This document shows positions 48,101 through 58,149 of a DNA stretch of 64,000 bases, in pieces. Under the pieces are notes generated by a model, which was given only the letters and a program-made list of their open reading frames with translations, made no database searches and was not told the DNA's origin. The translations under genes were made by a program, and so were the position numbers. Source of the DNA: Seriola aureovittata (lineage: Eukaryota > Chordata > Actinopteri > Carangiformes > Carangidae); contig NC_079368.1 in the NCBI RefSeq assembly GCF_021018895.1, forward strand, positions 186,001 through 250,000. Direction: 5' to 3'. Every line of letters starts with the position of its first letter. Position 1 is the first letter of the stretch.

Positions 48101-50881
48101 GGGAACAATTATCATCACAGTATAACACCAAGTCAGTTAAACTTCAGGGATATCAATCTGTCCATTTAGGAAGCACAAGTGAATTTGAATCAATTTCACC
48201 TGCTTTGGTGCAAATGAAAGTGACAACAGGTGCAATAGAGAGGCAAAAGCAAGACAACCCCCAAAAAGGACAATTGCTCTCTCCTGATCCTTCCTGACTG
48301 ATTTTTCTCTAGTTTTGTGTTTTGCTAGTGTCCTTGTCACTACTGGTAGCATGAGGCGGTACCTGCAGCCTAATCAGGTTGCACAGGTAGTCAAGCTCCT
48401 CCAGGATGGCACATCCATATGTGCAGAACGCAAGAAGGAAAACTGAAATCACAGGCTGGCCACATGTGGCCAGAGTGTGTAGGCAGTTGGATAACAAAGG
48501 CATTGATGCCATTGACTGGCCCTCATCTTCCCCTGACCTAAATCCAATTGAGCACCTATGGGACGTTATGTATCGGTGCATCTGACGCCGCCAAGTAGCG
48601 CCACAGACTGTCCAGGAGCTCACTGATGCCCAGATCCAGGTCTCTTAGGAGATCCCCCAGTACACCATTCGCCAACTCAGGAGCATGCCCAGACGTTGTC
48701 GGGAGTGCATACAAGCACACAGGGGCCATATACACTACCAAGTCACATTATGAGTTGCGTGTTACCTGTTGAAATTCACGTAAGTTGGATCAGCCTGTGA
48801 TTTCAGTTTTTACTTTTCGGTGTGATTGTGAATCCAGCCCTCAATGGGTTGATGATTTTGGTTTCCATTGACTGGTATTATGTCATTTTGTTCTCAACAA
48901 ATTATACAATGTACATCAGTAAAGATTTTCAACTTGAGTAATTCGTTCATCAAGATCCAAAGTGTGATTTAAGTGTTCCTTTAATTTTTTTGAGCAGTGT
49001 ATTTATATTTACAGTTCCTCAACAAAACACTGAGTATATTTGAAGCTTAAGAAATTCGTCGAGTGTGTTTCCTTTGTTGTAAAACGTAAATTTAAAAATA
49101 ATTTAGTTTGCTCACCTTAGTCTTCTTCACTGCCTTTGATGGGGTGCTGAGTTTTCTTGGCAAATCACCACTAGCGGTCAAAAACTACATGTAAATGAGT
49201 AGTAAATGCATCCAGTGCCTATAAAAAATTCAACATTTGGACTTCAACCCTCAGACTTTTTCATATTTTGTTGTTTTAAAGTTTAATCCCAGGGGATTAA
49301 CTCAGATTTTTAAATCACCAGAAACAAATGAAAAAAAGTGAAAGTGAAAAAGTGAAAAGAGGGAGAAAGTTGTGTATCAGTGGGATGGGAAGTCCACACT
49401 GGGGCTAAAGTAGCCCCACCCCCCTGCTCCACTTGTTTTAATAAGGTGATATGTGATCTGTTTATCTGATGTTTCTGTTGAGTCACTTCTCTGTTTATAT
49501 CTCTATTAGAGGATGTTGTTTTGTTTTAAGTCACTGACGGGTCACCGCCCACTCAAAGGAAATGGAACCAGAGTTTGTTTAGGAAGTTATAATCTCTATT
49601 GTTTACTGTGGGCAGCAGGAATGTCTTCGCTTCATCGTGCCAACAGGATGAACCCGCTTTTTAATGACTGACCATGATTTCCTGTAGCAGCAGCCCCAGG
49701 AAAAAAACCTTGAACCCTGACAAGACTTTACAATACATGCCACACTGACTCATACACTCATACACTGAGGGAACAGCCATCACAGGCAGTTCAGGGTTCA
49801 GGGATCGAACCACCGACCTCCTCATTAGTGGATGACCTGCTGTACCTCCTGAGTCACAGCGGCCCAAACCAGAACCTTCAAGAAGGACTGCTGGATTACT
49901 TCATCAGTAGTTTTCCACACAACAGTTAAAGGGTTTAGTTTGGAGAGGGAGGTGTGTGTCGCCTGAAGCTGCTCCTTACTATTGTTCTGACTGATTTATT
50001 CCAATAAACCAATCACAGTGCATTTTTTCATTCCCTTTAAAAGACAGGTGAGCTGCACCTTGGTGTGTCGCTGTTATGACAATGCAGTGACTCATACTGA
50101 GTTACAGTCTATTTGAGTTCAGTCCTGACCAATGAGCCCAGTCCATTCCTGACCAGTGCTCTGCTCTCAGCTCTGTGTGAATAAACTTTGGGTTCATTAT
50201 GGATCTGTGGAGAACTGTTGTGTAGTTGATGAACAGGAAACACTGTGGCTCACTCTACGGTGTGTTACAGGGTGAGTGTGTTGTTCATCCATCGATGTTG
50301 GCTCAGATTTCTCTCTTGATAACTCGTCCTTGAAATAACAGTGAAGTACTGAACCACTGACTTCAGACCAGGTGTTTGTTGGTCAGTCACTTTTTGCTGC
50401 CTCAGGATAACAGTACACCAACAGTGCTACTGACCACACCTCGTGTTGATGGGTTTATGGGAACTCAGATGGGCGTGTAGTCTATCTGCTGTGTAAAGAT
50501 CTGTGTCGGTCTGAAACTAGCAGAGACTCCTATGTTAACATTAGCAGCTCTGTTGTGGCTGTAGGAGGGTGAACAGGAAATAATCATGTTGCATCATTTG
50601 ACTCCAGACTCACCCACTAACAAATACTCCCAATACTTTCAGAGATTGCTCTGTCCGCACATCACCACCCTGAAACTGGAGCAGCTTGTATCATGTCACA
50701 TTTGATTGGCTCTGACTCCTGTGTTGACCTTTGGTGTGGTTGTTGAATCAGTGTCTGTGTGCGTGTGTTGCAGCTGATCACAGTCTACACGCTGCCTGGG
50801 ATGGACTCTGATTGGCTGATTGGAGAGAGAGGGAACCAGAAAGGAAAAGTGCCGGTCACATATCTGGAGCTCCTCAGCTAA
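21499..50881 (+). CDS. sh3glb2: Endophilin-B2 (SH3GLB2), 12 coding exons
   Basis: Coding exons are 21,499-21,561, 22,108-22,249, 30,692-30,814, 32,105-32,238, 37,219-37,311, 37,429-37,440, 39,719-39,781, 40,870-40,893, 41,345-41,434, 41,732-41,832, 43,526-43,727 and 50,774-50,881. All introns are GT-AG and the phases join into 384 residues plus TAA. Endophilin-B proteins are cytoplasmic; the N-BAR domain (about residues 1-285) binds and curves membranes, and the C-terminal SH3 (about 327-384, with VLYDYDAAD and DWLIGERG) binds proline-rich partners in autophagy and membrane traffic. The start [13 protein letters not shown] and the block [11 protein letters not shown] match endophilin-B2 rather than B1. 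Introns 2 (8.4 kb), 4 and 11 are swollen by transposons. All with-exon reading is intact, so the gene is likely functional. I cannot tell teleost paralogue a from b. Confidence 0.95.
21577..21690. repeat. Tandem repeat next to sh3glb2 exon 1
   Basis: Five imperfect units of about 25-30 bases share TCTGAGCTAACGTTAC. The array starts 16 bases after the exon 1 donor. Confidence 0.8.
22857..22955. repeat. Minisatellite in sh3glb2 intron 2
   Basis: Repeated units of ACACAGAGCTAC and ACACAGCT, about 10-14 bases each. Confidence 0.8.
23087..23240. mobile_element. Tc1/mariner terminal fragment
   Basis: CAGTGGCTTCAGAGAGTATT followed by a CAGACCCCTTCACTTTTT block matches the end of common fish Tc1 elements. 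I do not see the partner end; the downstream AT-rich DNA to about 23,640 may be its decayed interior. Confidence 0.55.
23880..23974 (-). pseudogene. BED-finger-like exon fragment (hAT/ZBED type)
   Basis: Minus-strand reading from an ATG at 23,974 gives [20 protein letters not shown] and ends at a GTAGAT donor at 23,879. The HVWEHFGF start resembles the first half of BED fingers in ZBED-like hAT transposases. The cysteine pair and the rest are not found nearby. Confidence 0.4.
24000..25660. other. Intron 2 of sh3glb2, no gene seen
   Basis: The stretch near 24,150-24,400 resembles a dispersed fish repeat, but I cannot set its ends. No coding signal is visible. Confidence 0.3.
25662..25900. repeat. 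Dispersed repeat in sh3glb2 intron 2, left end only
   Basis: AAAGGAGCTATATGTAAG resembles the end of a frequent fish non-autonomous element. The right end is not clear. Confidence 0.3.
26045..26071. repeat. (CA)n(TA)n microsatellite
   Basis: A CACACACA tract runs into a TATATATA tract. Confidence 0.85.
26072..28150. other. Intron 2 of sh3glb2, no gene seen
   Basis: No open frame with a recognisable domain and no clear repeat ends were found. Confidence 0.35.
28160..28600 (-). mobile_element. Tc1/mariner transposase remnant
   Basis: The minus strand reads [14 protein letters not shown], then [20 protein letters not shown] after a frame change: the second aspartate and final glutamate of a Tc1/mariner DDE domain. 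No terminal repeats are seen and the frame is broken. Confidence 0.65.
28601..29230. other. Intron 2 of sh3glb2, no gene seen
   Basis: AT-rich DNA without a recognisable feature. Confidence 0.35.
29233..30431 (-). mobile_element. Tc1-like element with decayed transposase
   Basis: The ends CAGTGTCTTCAAAAAGTGTT and CAGCCACTG are inverted and flanked by TA. The minus-strand frame at 30,177-29,782 preserves the N-terminal helix-turn-helix region ([14 protein letters not shown]). The catalytic part is not readable. Length is 1.2 kb, less than the ~1.6 kb of complete members. Confidence 0.75.
30815..32104 (+). other. sh3glb2 intron 3, nothing identified
   Basis: No repeat ends or coding signals recognised. 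Confidence 0.35.
32750..32864. repeat. Direct repeat, left copy
   Basis: CTTGGTGCGTGTATTTCACT through ATCCTGATACTGACCT is repeated at 34,588-34,698 in the same orientation with about one mismatch in ten. Confidence 0.8.
33054..33099. repeat. (GT)n microsatellite
   Basis: About 23 GT units. Confidence 0.95.
33093..33354. repeat. Two-unit tandem repeat of about 130 bases
   Basis: Each unit has GTGTGGCRGTRGAGCTG, GGTTGAGAC, ATATCCA-AAG and a GT-rich tail. It directly follows the (GT)n run. Confidence 0.65.
33350..34538. mobile_element. Candidate solo LTR
   Basis: The stretch begins TGTAACCCATGTTACG and ends TCTGTTACA, a TG...CA unit with a short inverted TGTAAC/GTTACA end, flanked on both sides by TGTGTG. 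The flank is low-complexity, so the duplication is weak evidence. No internal genes or second LTR are present. It could instead be an unrelated repeat. Confidence 0.35.
34588..34698. repeat. Direct repeat, right copy
   Basis: Same sequence as 32,750-32,864, in the same orientation. Confidence 0.8.
35124..36278 (-). mobile_element. Tc1-like element, deleted
   Basis: Inverted ends CAGTGGGGCAAAAAAGTATT lie at 35,124 and at 36,278 downward, each flanked by TA. The terminal repeat extends about 100 bases. The minus-strand frame from 35,916 to about 35,430 encodes the transposase core: [31 protein letters not shown] and [15 protein letters not shown], which carry the three catalytic acidic residues. 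The N-terminal DNA-binding part is missing and the frame is broken at the first motif and at the C-terminus, so it is not autonomous. Confidence 0.9.
36290..37210. other. sh3glb2 intron 4, unassigned repeat-like DNA
   Basis: GTTAAAGGTTCCGTAAACC and the following stretch look like a dispersed fish repeat, but no ends are found. Confidence 0.25.
37429..37440 (+). CDS. sh3glb2: 12-base microexon of sh3glb2
   Basis: CTTTTCAG, then TGCGAGGGTGAA, then GTGAGT: a four-codon exon (CEGE) in phase 0 between acceptor and donor. I recall human SH3GLB2 isoforms with a CEGD insert at the same place, so this is likely an alternatively used exon. It lies 118 bases after the preceding exon. Confidence 0.8.
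37441..39096 (+). other. sh3glb2 intron 6, nothing identified left of the SINE
   Basis: No coding signal or repeat ends seen. Confidence 0.3.
39101..39180 (+). repeat. tRNA-derived SINE fragment
   Basis: TGGCTCAGACAG at 39,110-39,121 fits a pol III A box and GGTTCGATTCC at 39,145-39,155 fits a B box. It lacks a proper cloverleaf, so it is a SINE head rather than a tRNA gene. Confidence 0.6.
39719..39781 (+). CDS. sh3glb2: Variable-region exon of sh3glb2 (21 codons)
   Basis: The exon encodes [13 protein letters not shown] through SASASA, the insert that distinguishes endophilin-B2 from B1 in the BAR-domain linker. It follows CTCTGTAG and precedes GTAAGG, phase 0 at both ends, so skipping would keep the frame. 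Confidence 0.85.
40377..40675 (+). repeat. Triplicated acceptor-like sequence upstream of sh3glb2 exon 8
   Basis: TTTAACAGGGACACTCT occurs three times, with AG at 40,387-40,388, 40,485-40,486 and 40,646-40,647, each followed by GCACTGCTT-like sequence. Between them are TTCTCATGTTCTC tandem units. Confidence 0.75.
40870..40893 (+). CDS. sh3glb2: 24-base exon of sh3glb2
   Basis: TCCTCTCAG precedes eight codons (LWSEEVEK), followed by GTGAGT. It is phase 0 at both ends. It lies just downstream of three repeated acceptor-like sequences at 40,377-40,675. Confidence 0.85.
41833..43525 (+). other. sh3glb2 intron 10, nothing identified
   Basis: No coding signal. A short ATT-rich tract lies at 43,190-43,215. 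Confidence 0.3.
43963..44983. mobile_element. Non-autonomous TIR element with nested SINE
   Basis: GAAGGACGAAAAATTAC at the left and GTCATTTTTCATCCTTC at the right form an inverted repeat that continues into AT-rich TAAATAAAT arms. The SINE at 44,606-44,826 lies inside. Confidence 0.5.
44606..44826 (-). repeat. tRNA-derived SINE, minus strand
   Basis: On the minus strand it starts GGGGCGGCTGTGGCTCAAG, with an A box (TGGCTCAAGAGG) and a B box (GGTTTGATCCC at 44,771-44,761). The tail contains the TAGCACG-type sequence common to these fish repeats. A second copy is at 49,725-49,865. Confidence 0.75.
45201..45270. repeat. Minisatellite, about 20-base units
   Basis: GTGTGTTCTCAGGTTA repeats four to five times. 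Confidence 0.85.
45823..46003. repeat. Purine-rich GA/GGGG minisatellite
   Basis: The plus strand is almost all purine, with GAGAGAGA and GATGGGGG units. Long frames here are an effect of low complexity. Confidence 0.9.
46175..47642 (+). mobile_element. Tc1-like transposon with long inverted repeats, near complete
   Basis: Ends CAGCGGGGAAAATAAGTATT and AATACTTATTTTCCCTGCTG are inverted, flanked by TA, and extend about 180-200 bases into the element (GGGGCTATTGACATGAAATT near both ends). At 1.47 kb it is close to the full length of Tc1 elements. It lies in sh3glb2 intron 11. Confidence 0.9.
46554..47259 (+). pseudogene. Tc1 transposase, frame broken
   Basis: The start [13 protein letters not shown] opens the N-terminal helix-turn-helix. 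After one frame change near 46,670 the second frame reads to SPDLNPIEN. The catalytic motifs [18 protein letters not shown] and NPIEN hold the D, D and E residues. A frame disruption follows directly at 47,240. The DNA-cutting domain is thus well preserved, but the protein is split. Confidence 0.85.
48082..48999 (+). mobile_element. Tc1-like element, internally deleted
   Basis: Ends CACTGCTCAAAAAAATTAAG and CTTTAATTTTTTTGAGCAGTG are inverted and flanked by TA. The N-terminal [20 protein letters not shown] and a C-terminal [16 protein letters not shown] stretch remain, with the centre lost. Confidence 0.85.
49205..49340. mobile_element. Tc1/mariner end fragment
   Basis: CAGTGCCTATAAAAAATTCA followed by a TTTTTCATATTTTGTTG block resembles one Tc1 family end. 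No partner end is seen. Confidence 0.45.
49725..49865 (-). repeat. tRNA-derived SINE, minus strand, second copy
   Basis: Minus strand starts GGGCCGCTGTGACTCAGGAG, with a B box GGTTCGATCCC at 49,811-49,801. It is the same family as 44,606-44,826. Confidence 0.7.
50774..50881 (+). CDS. sh3glb2: Terminal coding exon of sh3glb2 (SH3 C-terminal half)
   Basis: Thirty-six codons including the TAA at 50,879-50,881 encode [25 protein letters not shown] and YLELLS. It is separated by a 7-kb intron from the first half of the SH3 domain (exon 43,526-43,727). Confidence 0.92.
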   Translation: MITVYTLPGMDSDWLIGERGNQKGKVPVTYLELLS

Positions 50882-51073
50882 GGAACATACACACACATCT
50901 GTACAGCTATCTTTGTGGGGACCTTTAATTGACATTTTGTATTCCCTTAACCATCACAATTTAATGCATAACCTCACCCTCAAACAACCCTTCATATTTG
51001 CGGGATCCAGCACAAAGCACCACAGACTCCGCACGTATAGTACGCCCCTGGTTTTCAGACCCCGCAAAAATAG

Positions 51074-51080
<7 letters not shown>

Positions 51081-51126
<46 letters not shown>
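51081..51126. repeat. (AC)n microsatellite
   Basis: About 23 CA units. Confidence 0.95.
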
Positions 51127-51129
<3 letters not shown>

Positions 51130-52191
51130 GTACTACTAAAGCCATGAGGACATTTACTTACATTGATTTCTTACACTAACCTGTAACCTCCTTCACTCCT
51201 CACACACACTTGTCCATAATAACGCAGAATCATGGAGTCATCAGTGATAATGGAGATACTGTTACAGTGAATACAGGATTGGGAACGTCCTTTTTAGATT
51301 TGTTTTGTGATTTTTTTCCTATTTATTTTTCATTTATTGTTGTTAATCCCAAAGGTTCAGTTCGACCAAACTGTGACTCACTGTCATCAGATTTTCAACC
51401 AAATCATATTGTTGATTTGTTTTTTAAAAGAAGTGTCTTTACTGTCTGATAGAGCTGCCTTTGTTCATCGGGAACACGTTTAAGAGGACAGAAATACTCT
51501 GTTATTTCTGTTTGATTCTGTTTAGAGGTTTGAGATGTGAGGTCGCACTGATCTGTCTCTGTTTGACTGAGGAGTTTTTACGCAATAACAACAAATCCTG
51601 GTGCCTGTGGCGATGATGAGTCCTTCAGTTAAAGTGATGGTTCAGGTTATTTGACGTGTTACTACTCACAAGCTCACCTGTGGCTCTATATTACTGCACA
51701 GATCAGCTGTTTGAGTCAGACAGAGCTAAGTGTAGGTTCGCTTGTGTGTAGTAATATGGTAGTTCAACGGTTGAGAAAATGTAGTTCCAAAGTAAAGGTC
51801 TGTTTTACAGCAGATAAAGAGCTGAAAATATTCAATATAAAGCGACACCGTTTTTCCACCAACATCATCAGATTTTTTAAACGCAGTTAAACCCTCTAAT
51901 AAAAGCTGATTGACTCTTTTCCACTGTCAGTCCAGTTTGTCTATCTGTTCAGACCGAGGACAAACACAACTGTCAGAGTCTTTATTTGAGACGCTTCCAT
52001 CAGAGATGGTGTTTTTAAAACTTATTTCAGAGCTGCAGCTTCACTCTTTAATTCTGGAGCTCAGTGTAGCAGCCATGTTTCTGGTTTATAAGGTGGACAG
52101 GTGACAGGTGTGTTACAGTGTCTGTGTCTGAAAGACATCACAGCATGAGAAGGGGAGAAAGTTAATGAGTTCACCTGGTGTTGAGTTTACA

Positions 52192-52230
52192 TCATTGCTG
52201 ATTAGTAATCAGCAATGATTACTAATCATT
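52192..52230. repeat. Two overlapping palindromes
   Basis: TCATTGCTGATTA and TAATCAGCAATGA (52,192-52,218) share bases with AATGATTA/TAATCATT (52,214-52,230), each with a 1-base centre. Confidence 0.9.
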
Positions 52231-53710
52231 GCGTCTCCAGCTTGAACAAAAGGTATAGAGACGTCCACTGCAGAGTCATGTGACCCAGGTGTGAATGAAG
52301 GCTGATCCTTTTCCATTGCTGACAACAACCTGATGTTAACAGGTCTCAGCAGGTTTTCAGACCACAGGAAAATGAGCTTTAGTCTGCTATTAGCGTTTTT
52401 CTGTGGGTATTTTTTAAAGTGGCTAAAACATGTTTTTGGCGAATGACCCCATCCACAGCAGCTCATCACTCAGCTTCTCTAAACTGGGATCTGAATCTAC
52501 TGCAGCTAACACAGACTGTAGATCAGTATCTCACACAACCCCATGTAAATAACCTGAACTGTCATGTTAAGGACAGTCCATCTCTGTGTGACAGACACTC
52601 CTCAGTGAAGGACTAAACAGGCAGCGGATCATTTTGACCACATGATCACAGACAGGTCATGATGTCACACATCACTTCCTGTAATCAGCAGACACAGAGA
52701 GGAAAACCATTCATTCCACTTGATGGTTTATTTAAACCCACGAGAAAACATGCTTCAGAGATGTGTCTGTTCATCCTCTTTCCTCCAATATGACATGAAC
52801 ACATTCACATTTCTCACTCACACTGAAAAACAATACCTATGAAACAGCAAATAAAGTTTTCTCTGATGGGAGGCAGGTTTGTCTTCTGCTTATTGAAATG
52901 AATGTAATTCCTGTGTTGTTTTAAGTGATATAACATGATGTGGAAGGGGAAACCCTACTAACAGTTTGTCTTGACTGAGTCATGTCGTTCATTTGTCTTG
53001 ATCAGACTTGTCCCGCACGTTTTGTGTTTGTTTTTGCTTCCTGCACCTCCCACAGTGCTGAAAAGTGTGGACACTGTGCAGCAAATAAATGTGAACACTC
53101 CCATCCAAACTGCCTTAAGACGATGGGAAGGCACTGCTCTGGCCGTCTGCTGCAAACCAGAGAATGTGCTCTTTACAACACAGTGTCACCACATATGGCA
53201 TGCAAGACTTTTAACTCCTTCTAATAAGGTGCGTGTGTTTGTGTGATTTAGGTTCCTGGATTTCCAATGTTTTGTCTGTTAAAACTAAAGTGTCTTCAGT
53301 CTTTGTGCTGCATGTGCTACAGCTGTAGCCTGTCCTGCTGGACATGTATGTGTGTAAACAACAATATGATTTTGCTCAGTCTGTTAACGTGAGATGTGGA
53401 ATGCCAGGATGTTTGTATACAACTAGTATGTTCTCTTACATGCTTTTTCTTTACCAGCCAGGCCTCAGGAGTTTTTGTGAAATGAGCACAATGTTTGAAA
53501 AAGCACGTGTCCTCTCCTCTAATCTTTTGCTCATTTCACAAATTTTAGAGGGTTTTCTGTTTAAAAAATGTTTTCTTTTCTACTGCCGTTGTGATTCTGT
53601 AATACCTCATCTTGTATTAATATTATTTTGTCAAAATATGTATTGCCTGTTCCTTAAGTATCCTGAATGAACAAACTGTATAGAATTTAATAAAAAAGTC
53701 TGATTTATTT

Positions 53711-55435
53711 GAATTCAGTGTACTACCATGTACTTGTCAAACCATCTGAAAACCACGGTGATTGAAAGCTGAACCCAGTGCAGGAGCGTCTGAGGGTGCA
53801 GTTCCTGTAAATAGCTGTAAAATGCAACTACAAGTGGAAAAAATCTATATCTCTCACCACATGAAAATCACAGACTCTGTTGCTCAATAATGTGATTGAG
53901 TCATTGTTTCATCAAGGAGGCAATCGTCCCTCCCTCTGCCCAGGATGTTGTCTGTACTTTATCCAGGCTCAAAGGCTACTACCACAGGCAGTAAAATCAA
54001 ACTCTTCCATTCAATCTTAATCTATGACTCTGTCATGGCTGAATTGTGAAATACTATGAATGGCGCTGGTCCAAGTACTGAACCCTTGCAGATGTTAGCC
54101 ATGCCTGCGGTATGTATTTAGGGATTGGTTCACCACTTTGGTCAAAACTGAAATATTTCAACACCTTTTAGATGAACGTCCATGAACTTTTGTACATTCA
54201 CAGATTCTAATGTCAGTCTGCTTGGATTCTGCAGCTACAGAGCATTTAGAACATTTTCAGACCCCTTCACTTTTTATTCCTCTGCTCCAGCGACAGTCAG
54301 AGCAGCAGCCATTTTGTTTTCAGGTCATCTGTCCGTCTCATGCTCTTCAAGGATGAACTGATTAGACTTTGGTGGTCAAAGGTCAAGGTAAGTGTGACCT
54401 CACAAAACACAAGTCTTAAATTACTTCAAACAGACACTTGACTATTTTCACGCACATATGACGAAATTAGAGGTTACATTGTATTTTGGAATGAACATGC
54501 CTCTGTCTACCCAAAAAACATGACGTGTGTTTTTTTTTTTATTTGACTTTTTAAAATTGTTTTTAAAACTGTTGAAAAAATTAGGATATAATTACATTAA
54601 GATGGCAAACGAAAACATGTTCAGCAAAAAGAAATGCGGCAAAAGAGGCATGGGAGTGAATTTTTATTTATTCAATTAATAATTTTCCTTTCGCAAGCTC
54701 ACTATGCCATGAATGTGATGAGGGCCATGTCATTGCCCACACACCTACAACTTTGTTAATGCTGTGTATAGGATTATCTTTCGATAAATATTGATTTAAT
54801 CACAATATCTTTCTGAAATATTTTGGGAAAGGTGAGGGCATCCCAAAGCTTGCCGTTGTAATAATGTACTTAATGAAGAGACCCTCCACAGCAGCGAGTG
54901 TGACTCCAGATTGAGTTACACTCTGTCTCTGAGTGGGAGTGTATAGGGACCAGATTGAAATTGGACCAGCCAGTGTGTCTGTTGTTTGAGTTCCTGCCTT
55001 TGTGTTCACCTGTTTCTGTTTGAGCCAATCACTCTGTGTTTATTTGTGGCCTTGTCTTTCCCTCTTTGAGTTGCCAGAACGTTGTTTTCAGTTTCTGTGT
55101 CATGTCATGTCCTAGATTCATACTACTTGAAGCAAGTCTGTATTATTGCATACACATGTTCCCAAAGAAAAATGACAGAATTTGGTACACTCAACCCAGA
55201 CAGTGTGCAGAATGGATTCTATTCTCCCACAATGCAATGCACAAAAGAAGACAGGTTATGGCTCATGTGGACACGATATCTCAGTAACGTCTTGAGGGAA
55301 CTTCTTCAGATTTGGCACAAGATTTCACTTGGACTCAAGGATGAACTGATTAGATTTTGGTGGTCAAATGCCACCTCTGACATTTTTGGCCATTAATCTG
55401 GAATTCATCCACAGACTAAATAAAGAAGGACATCA
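53711..55435. other. Intergenic DNA, little identified
   Basis: A short CAGACCCCTTCACTTTTT stretch near 54,260-54,290 resembles a Tc1 end. Nothing else is recognised. Confidence 0.35.
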
Positions 55436-55740
55436 CCTCTGTGACGTCACCCACAGGTTTCTGCGCCACCGTCTCCATCTTGGCAGTGCCTGATTCCATC
55501 CCTAACTCCCAGCTAATCAAAGAGCTGAGACTCACACCCACCTGTCACTCAAAGAGGTCACGCCCTCAGTTCTCAACTTTAAGCCTTAAAAAGTCTAAAC
55601 AGGTGAGTTATATAAACAATCCTGATGGAGGAAATTAGCTATAGAGCCCAAAACTGGTTTTGTACAAGGCTGTAAACATGTTTATTTCTGCTGTAAAGTT
55701 GGACATTTTAACATGGGAGTTTATGGGGATTGACTCACTG
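55436..55740 (+). repeat. Dispersed repeat, copy 1 of an inverted pair
   Basis: ATCTTGGCAGTGCCTGATTC, TTTAAGCCTTAAA and TTTATGGGGATTG occur in order, and in reverse orientation at 63,370-63,725. Confidence 0.8.
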
Positions 55741-58149
55741 TTGGAGCCGCTCAGAGAAACTGCAGGTTTTTTCTAATAGGATAAAATGATGGAGTGATGA
55801 CATTTTATATCCAAAAGGTCAAAATTAGGTCAACTTCACTGTGACATCATAATGTTCTGCAAAAACACTTGATGATGTGACCATGATGTGTCCAGTAGAC
55901 ATAAAACTGTATGTTATAACAAAGAGACTAGGTCAGCAGTAACTGTTTAACTTTAAGCAAGTAATTTATTAACGATAACTCACAATAAATAAAGCATTTT
56001 GTATGAAGCTGCTTCACCAAGCTTTTTTTTTTTTCATTTATATCATAATTGTACTAATCAGTCCACACACAAAAGTTAAATTTTCTGAAGAAGCCTCTGT
56101 CCATGTGTTTTTGTGGTCATGTGTAAGTGTGACAGTCCAGCTGCTTCAGAGCATTCAGACCAGTGATGTCAGTTTATCTATCAATCACCTCAGTGTTTGA
56201 TCTAAATTCACCTTCCTCCAGCCACACTAAACCTGTTAATGTAGTAGCTGTACTTGGAATCACCCACACACTGAACTCCATGCTAATTGCTGTGACCTTG
56301 CTGACCTTTAGTGTTCATAAATGTTATGATCATTTCGTTAAAGTAAAGTTGGAAAAATGAACATAGCACCAACTCAAAGTACAAAGTGCCCAAGCAATGA
56401 ATTGAATAATTTAATTAAGACAAAACAACAGGAAGAAAACAAATTGTTAGTCTTGATAAATAGCTTTATATGAGCGTACATACAGCAGCACATTCATGTT
56501 ACAAAAAGAGAGAAAAACCCTTTTCCATATATTTTTTATCAGCTTACAAACAAACCCCATTGTGAAAAAAGTCAAATTCATTCACACACAAACTGAGCAC
56601 AATCCCTCATCACATTGATTTCTGTAGCACCCTGAGTCAGACATGACACCAGCTCTGAGACATTGACAGCTCCCCACACTTTCCAGCATCTTCTATTTTA
56701 ACAGGTAAGTTTCACAACAGATATGAGTGTCATTCACACTGACAGTAGAAATCTAACTCTCTTGTTGGAGGCATTTGGTTTGGTGCGTTGGTGAAAGTCA
56801 TTTTTCACATTTACTACTTGATTAGACACACCACAAAATTGTGGCCATGGCAGCAGGACTGTGTGGGTGTGGTTTACAGTCTGCCCGTAAATACTCAATG
56901 TTTACTACTTGTCAAATTTCCCTTATCAAACACACTGAGCTCACTATAGCAACACAATGAAGAATGTACAAACAACAGAGTTATTCAGCCTTTTATGGCT
57001 TGAAGAGGCCAACACACTTCCTCTGGACCATTCATTCAAATTCCAATAATGATGATGATGATGATGATGATAAATCACAGTACAGTGCTGATCACATTCA
57101 GATGCTTGTGGGAAAAAATAAAAACATCCAATTACTTGACTTCTCTTAACAATAATAATAATAAATAGTAATAATAATACTAAGTGTTACACCAATGTCT
57201 GCGACCCTTTAGATTCTACAGCTCTAGGCCTACCCAGTCTGACTTTAGTCCTCCCTCTCACTTCTGCTTTTCCACTTCAAAACTTCGTCATCACATCTGA
57301 CCAATTATCTGTCTGCTCATTACTCTAGACCCTCTAACTCTATCCTCTGGCTTTGAAGTCGGTCCAACACTGTCTCTGTCTCAACAAGTGGTTACAACAG
57401 TGGAAAATGCCTTACAAATGATTAATCATTAAATTATTAATCCTTTCAAAGATGAAACAACAAACTAAAATGTCTTGTTGCTGCTGAAAGCTTCTGAAGT
57501 CAGATGGATATTTAGGGTTGAGACGATGTGTGCTTACATGCATGTGTCAGGAACGCAACATGTTTTAATGACTGCATTTGGAGTCATTTATTCTCTTTCC
57601 TATGAAGAAATGCTTGCTCCAGCACAGCAGAAAAAAACCACACTCAATCCATATGTCAAAGTTTCCAGCATTTTGGAGCAAGACCAAACTGACACTGGTT
57701 TTCCTGTGGAATCAATCTTAATACTTTAAGGTGACCTATGAACTTTTCACTTGTAAACAAGGTATATTAAAATCTAATAGCTGTTTATCTATCCTCCAGC
57801 CAGAGCACAAGCTCGTATCTCCAAATTGTCCAAATCACACTCAGTTGTAAATTAGAATCCTATTCATTTGACGATATAAAACAGAAGAATAATTTTTTTC
57901 TTGATTAAACAACAACTTTTTTCAAAAATAGATGCTTCATTCAAACGACTGATTGTTTCTGACAAAATGCTTCTTTCTCATGTTAGGGATGTTCTCTTGT
58001 GGATAGCGTGATAACATCAGTGACATCAATCAAATCTGCAGTCAAGCAGATACCAGCAGCTTACACTGGTTTCTTCCCTGAGGTTTTCATGGAGTGGAGG
58101 GAGCATCAACCTCAGGGTGGACTCAGGTGTTTGTGACTGTCTGACCTGG
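55741..58149. other. Intergenic DNA downstream of the TNF-family gene
   Basis: Microsatellites GAT at 57,048-57,070 and AAT at 57,150-57,180. No gene seen; part may be 3' UTR of the minus-strand gene. Confidence 0.35.

Larger units (their letters stand above)
50882..53710 (+). other. sh3glb2 3' UTR candidate and downstream DNA
   Basis: AATAAA signals lie at 52,850-52,855 and 53,689-53,694, so the 3' UTR could be about 2 or 2.8 kb. Several short frames here have no recognisable domain. Confidence 0.4.

Noticed and set aside
53344..53670. 108-codon plus-strand frame
   Set aside because: No domain or splice context; it falls in the likely 3' UTR of sh3glb2.
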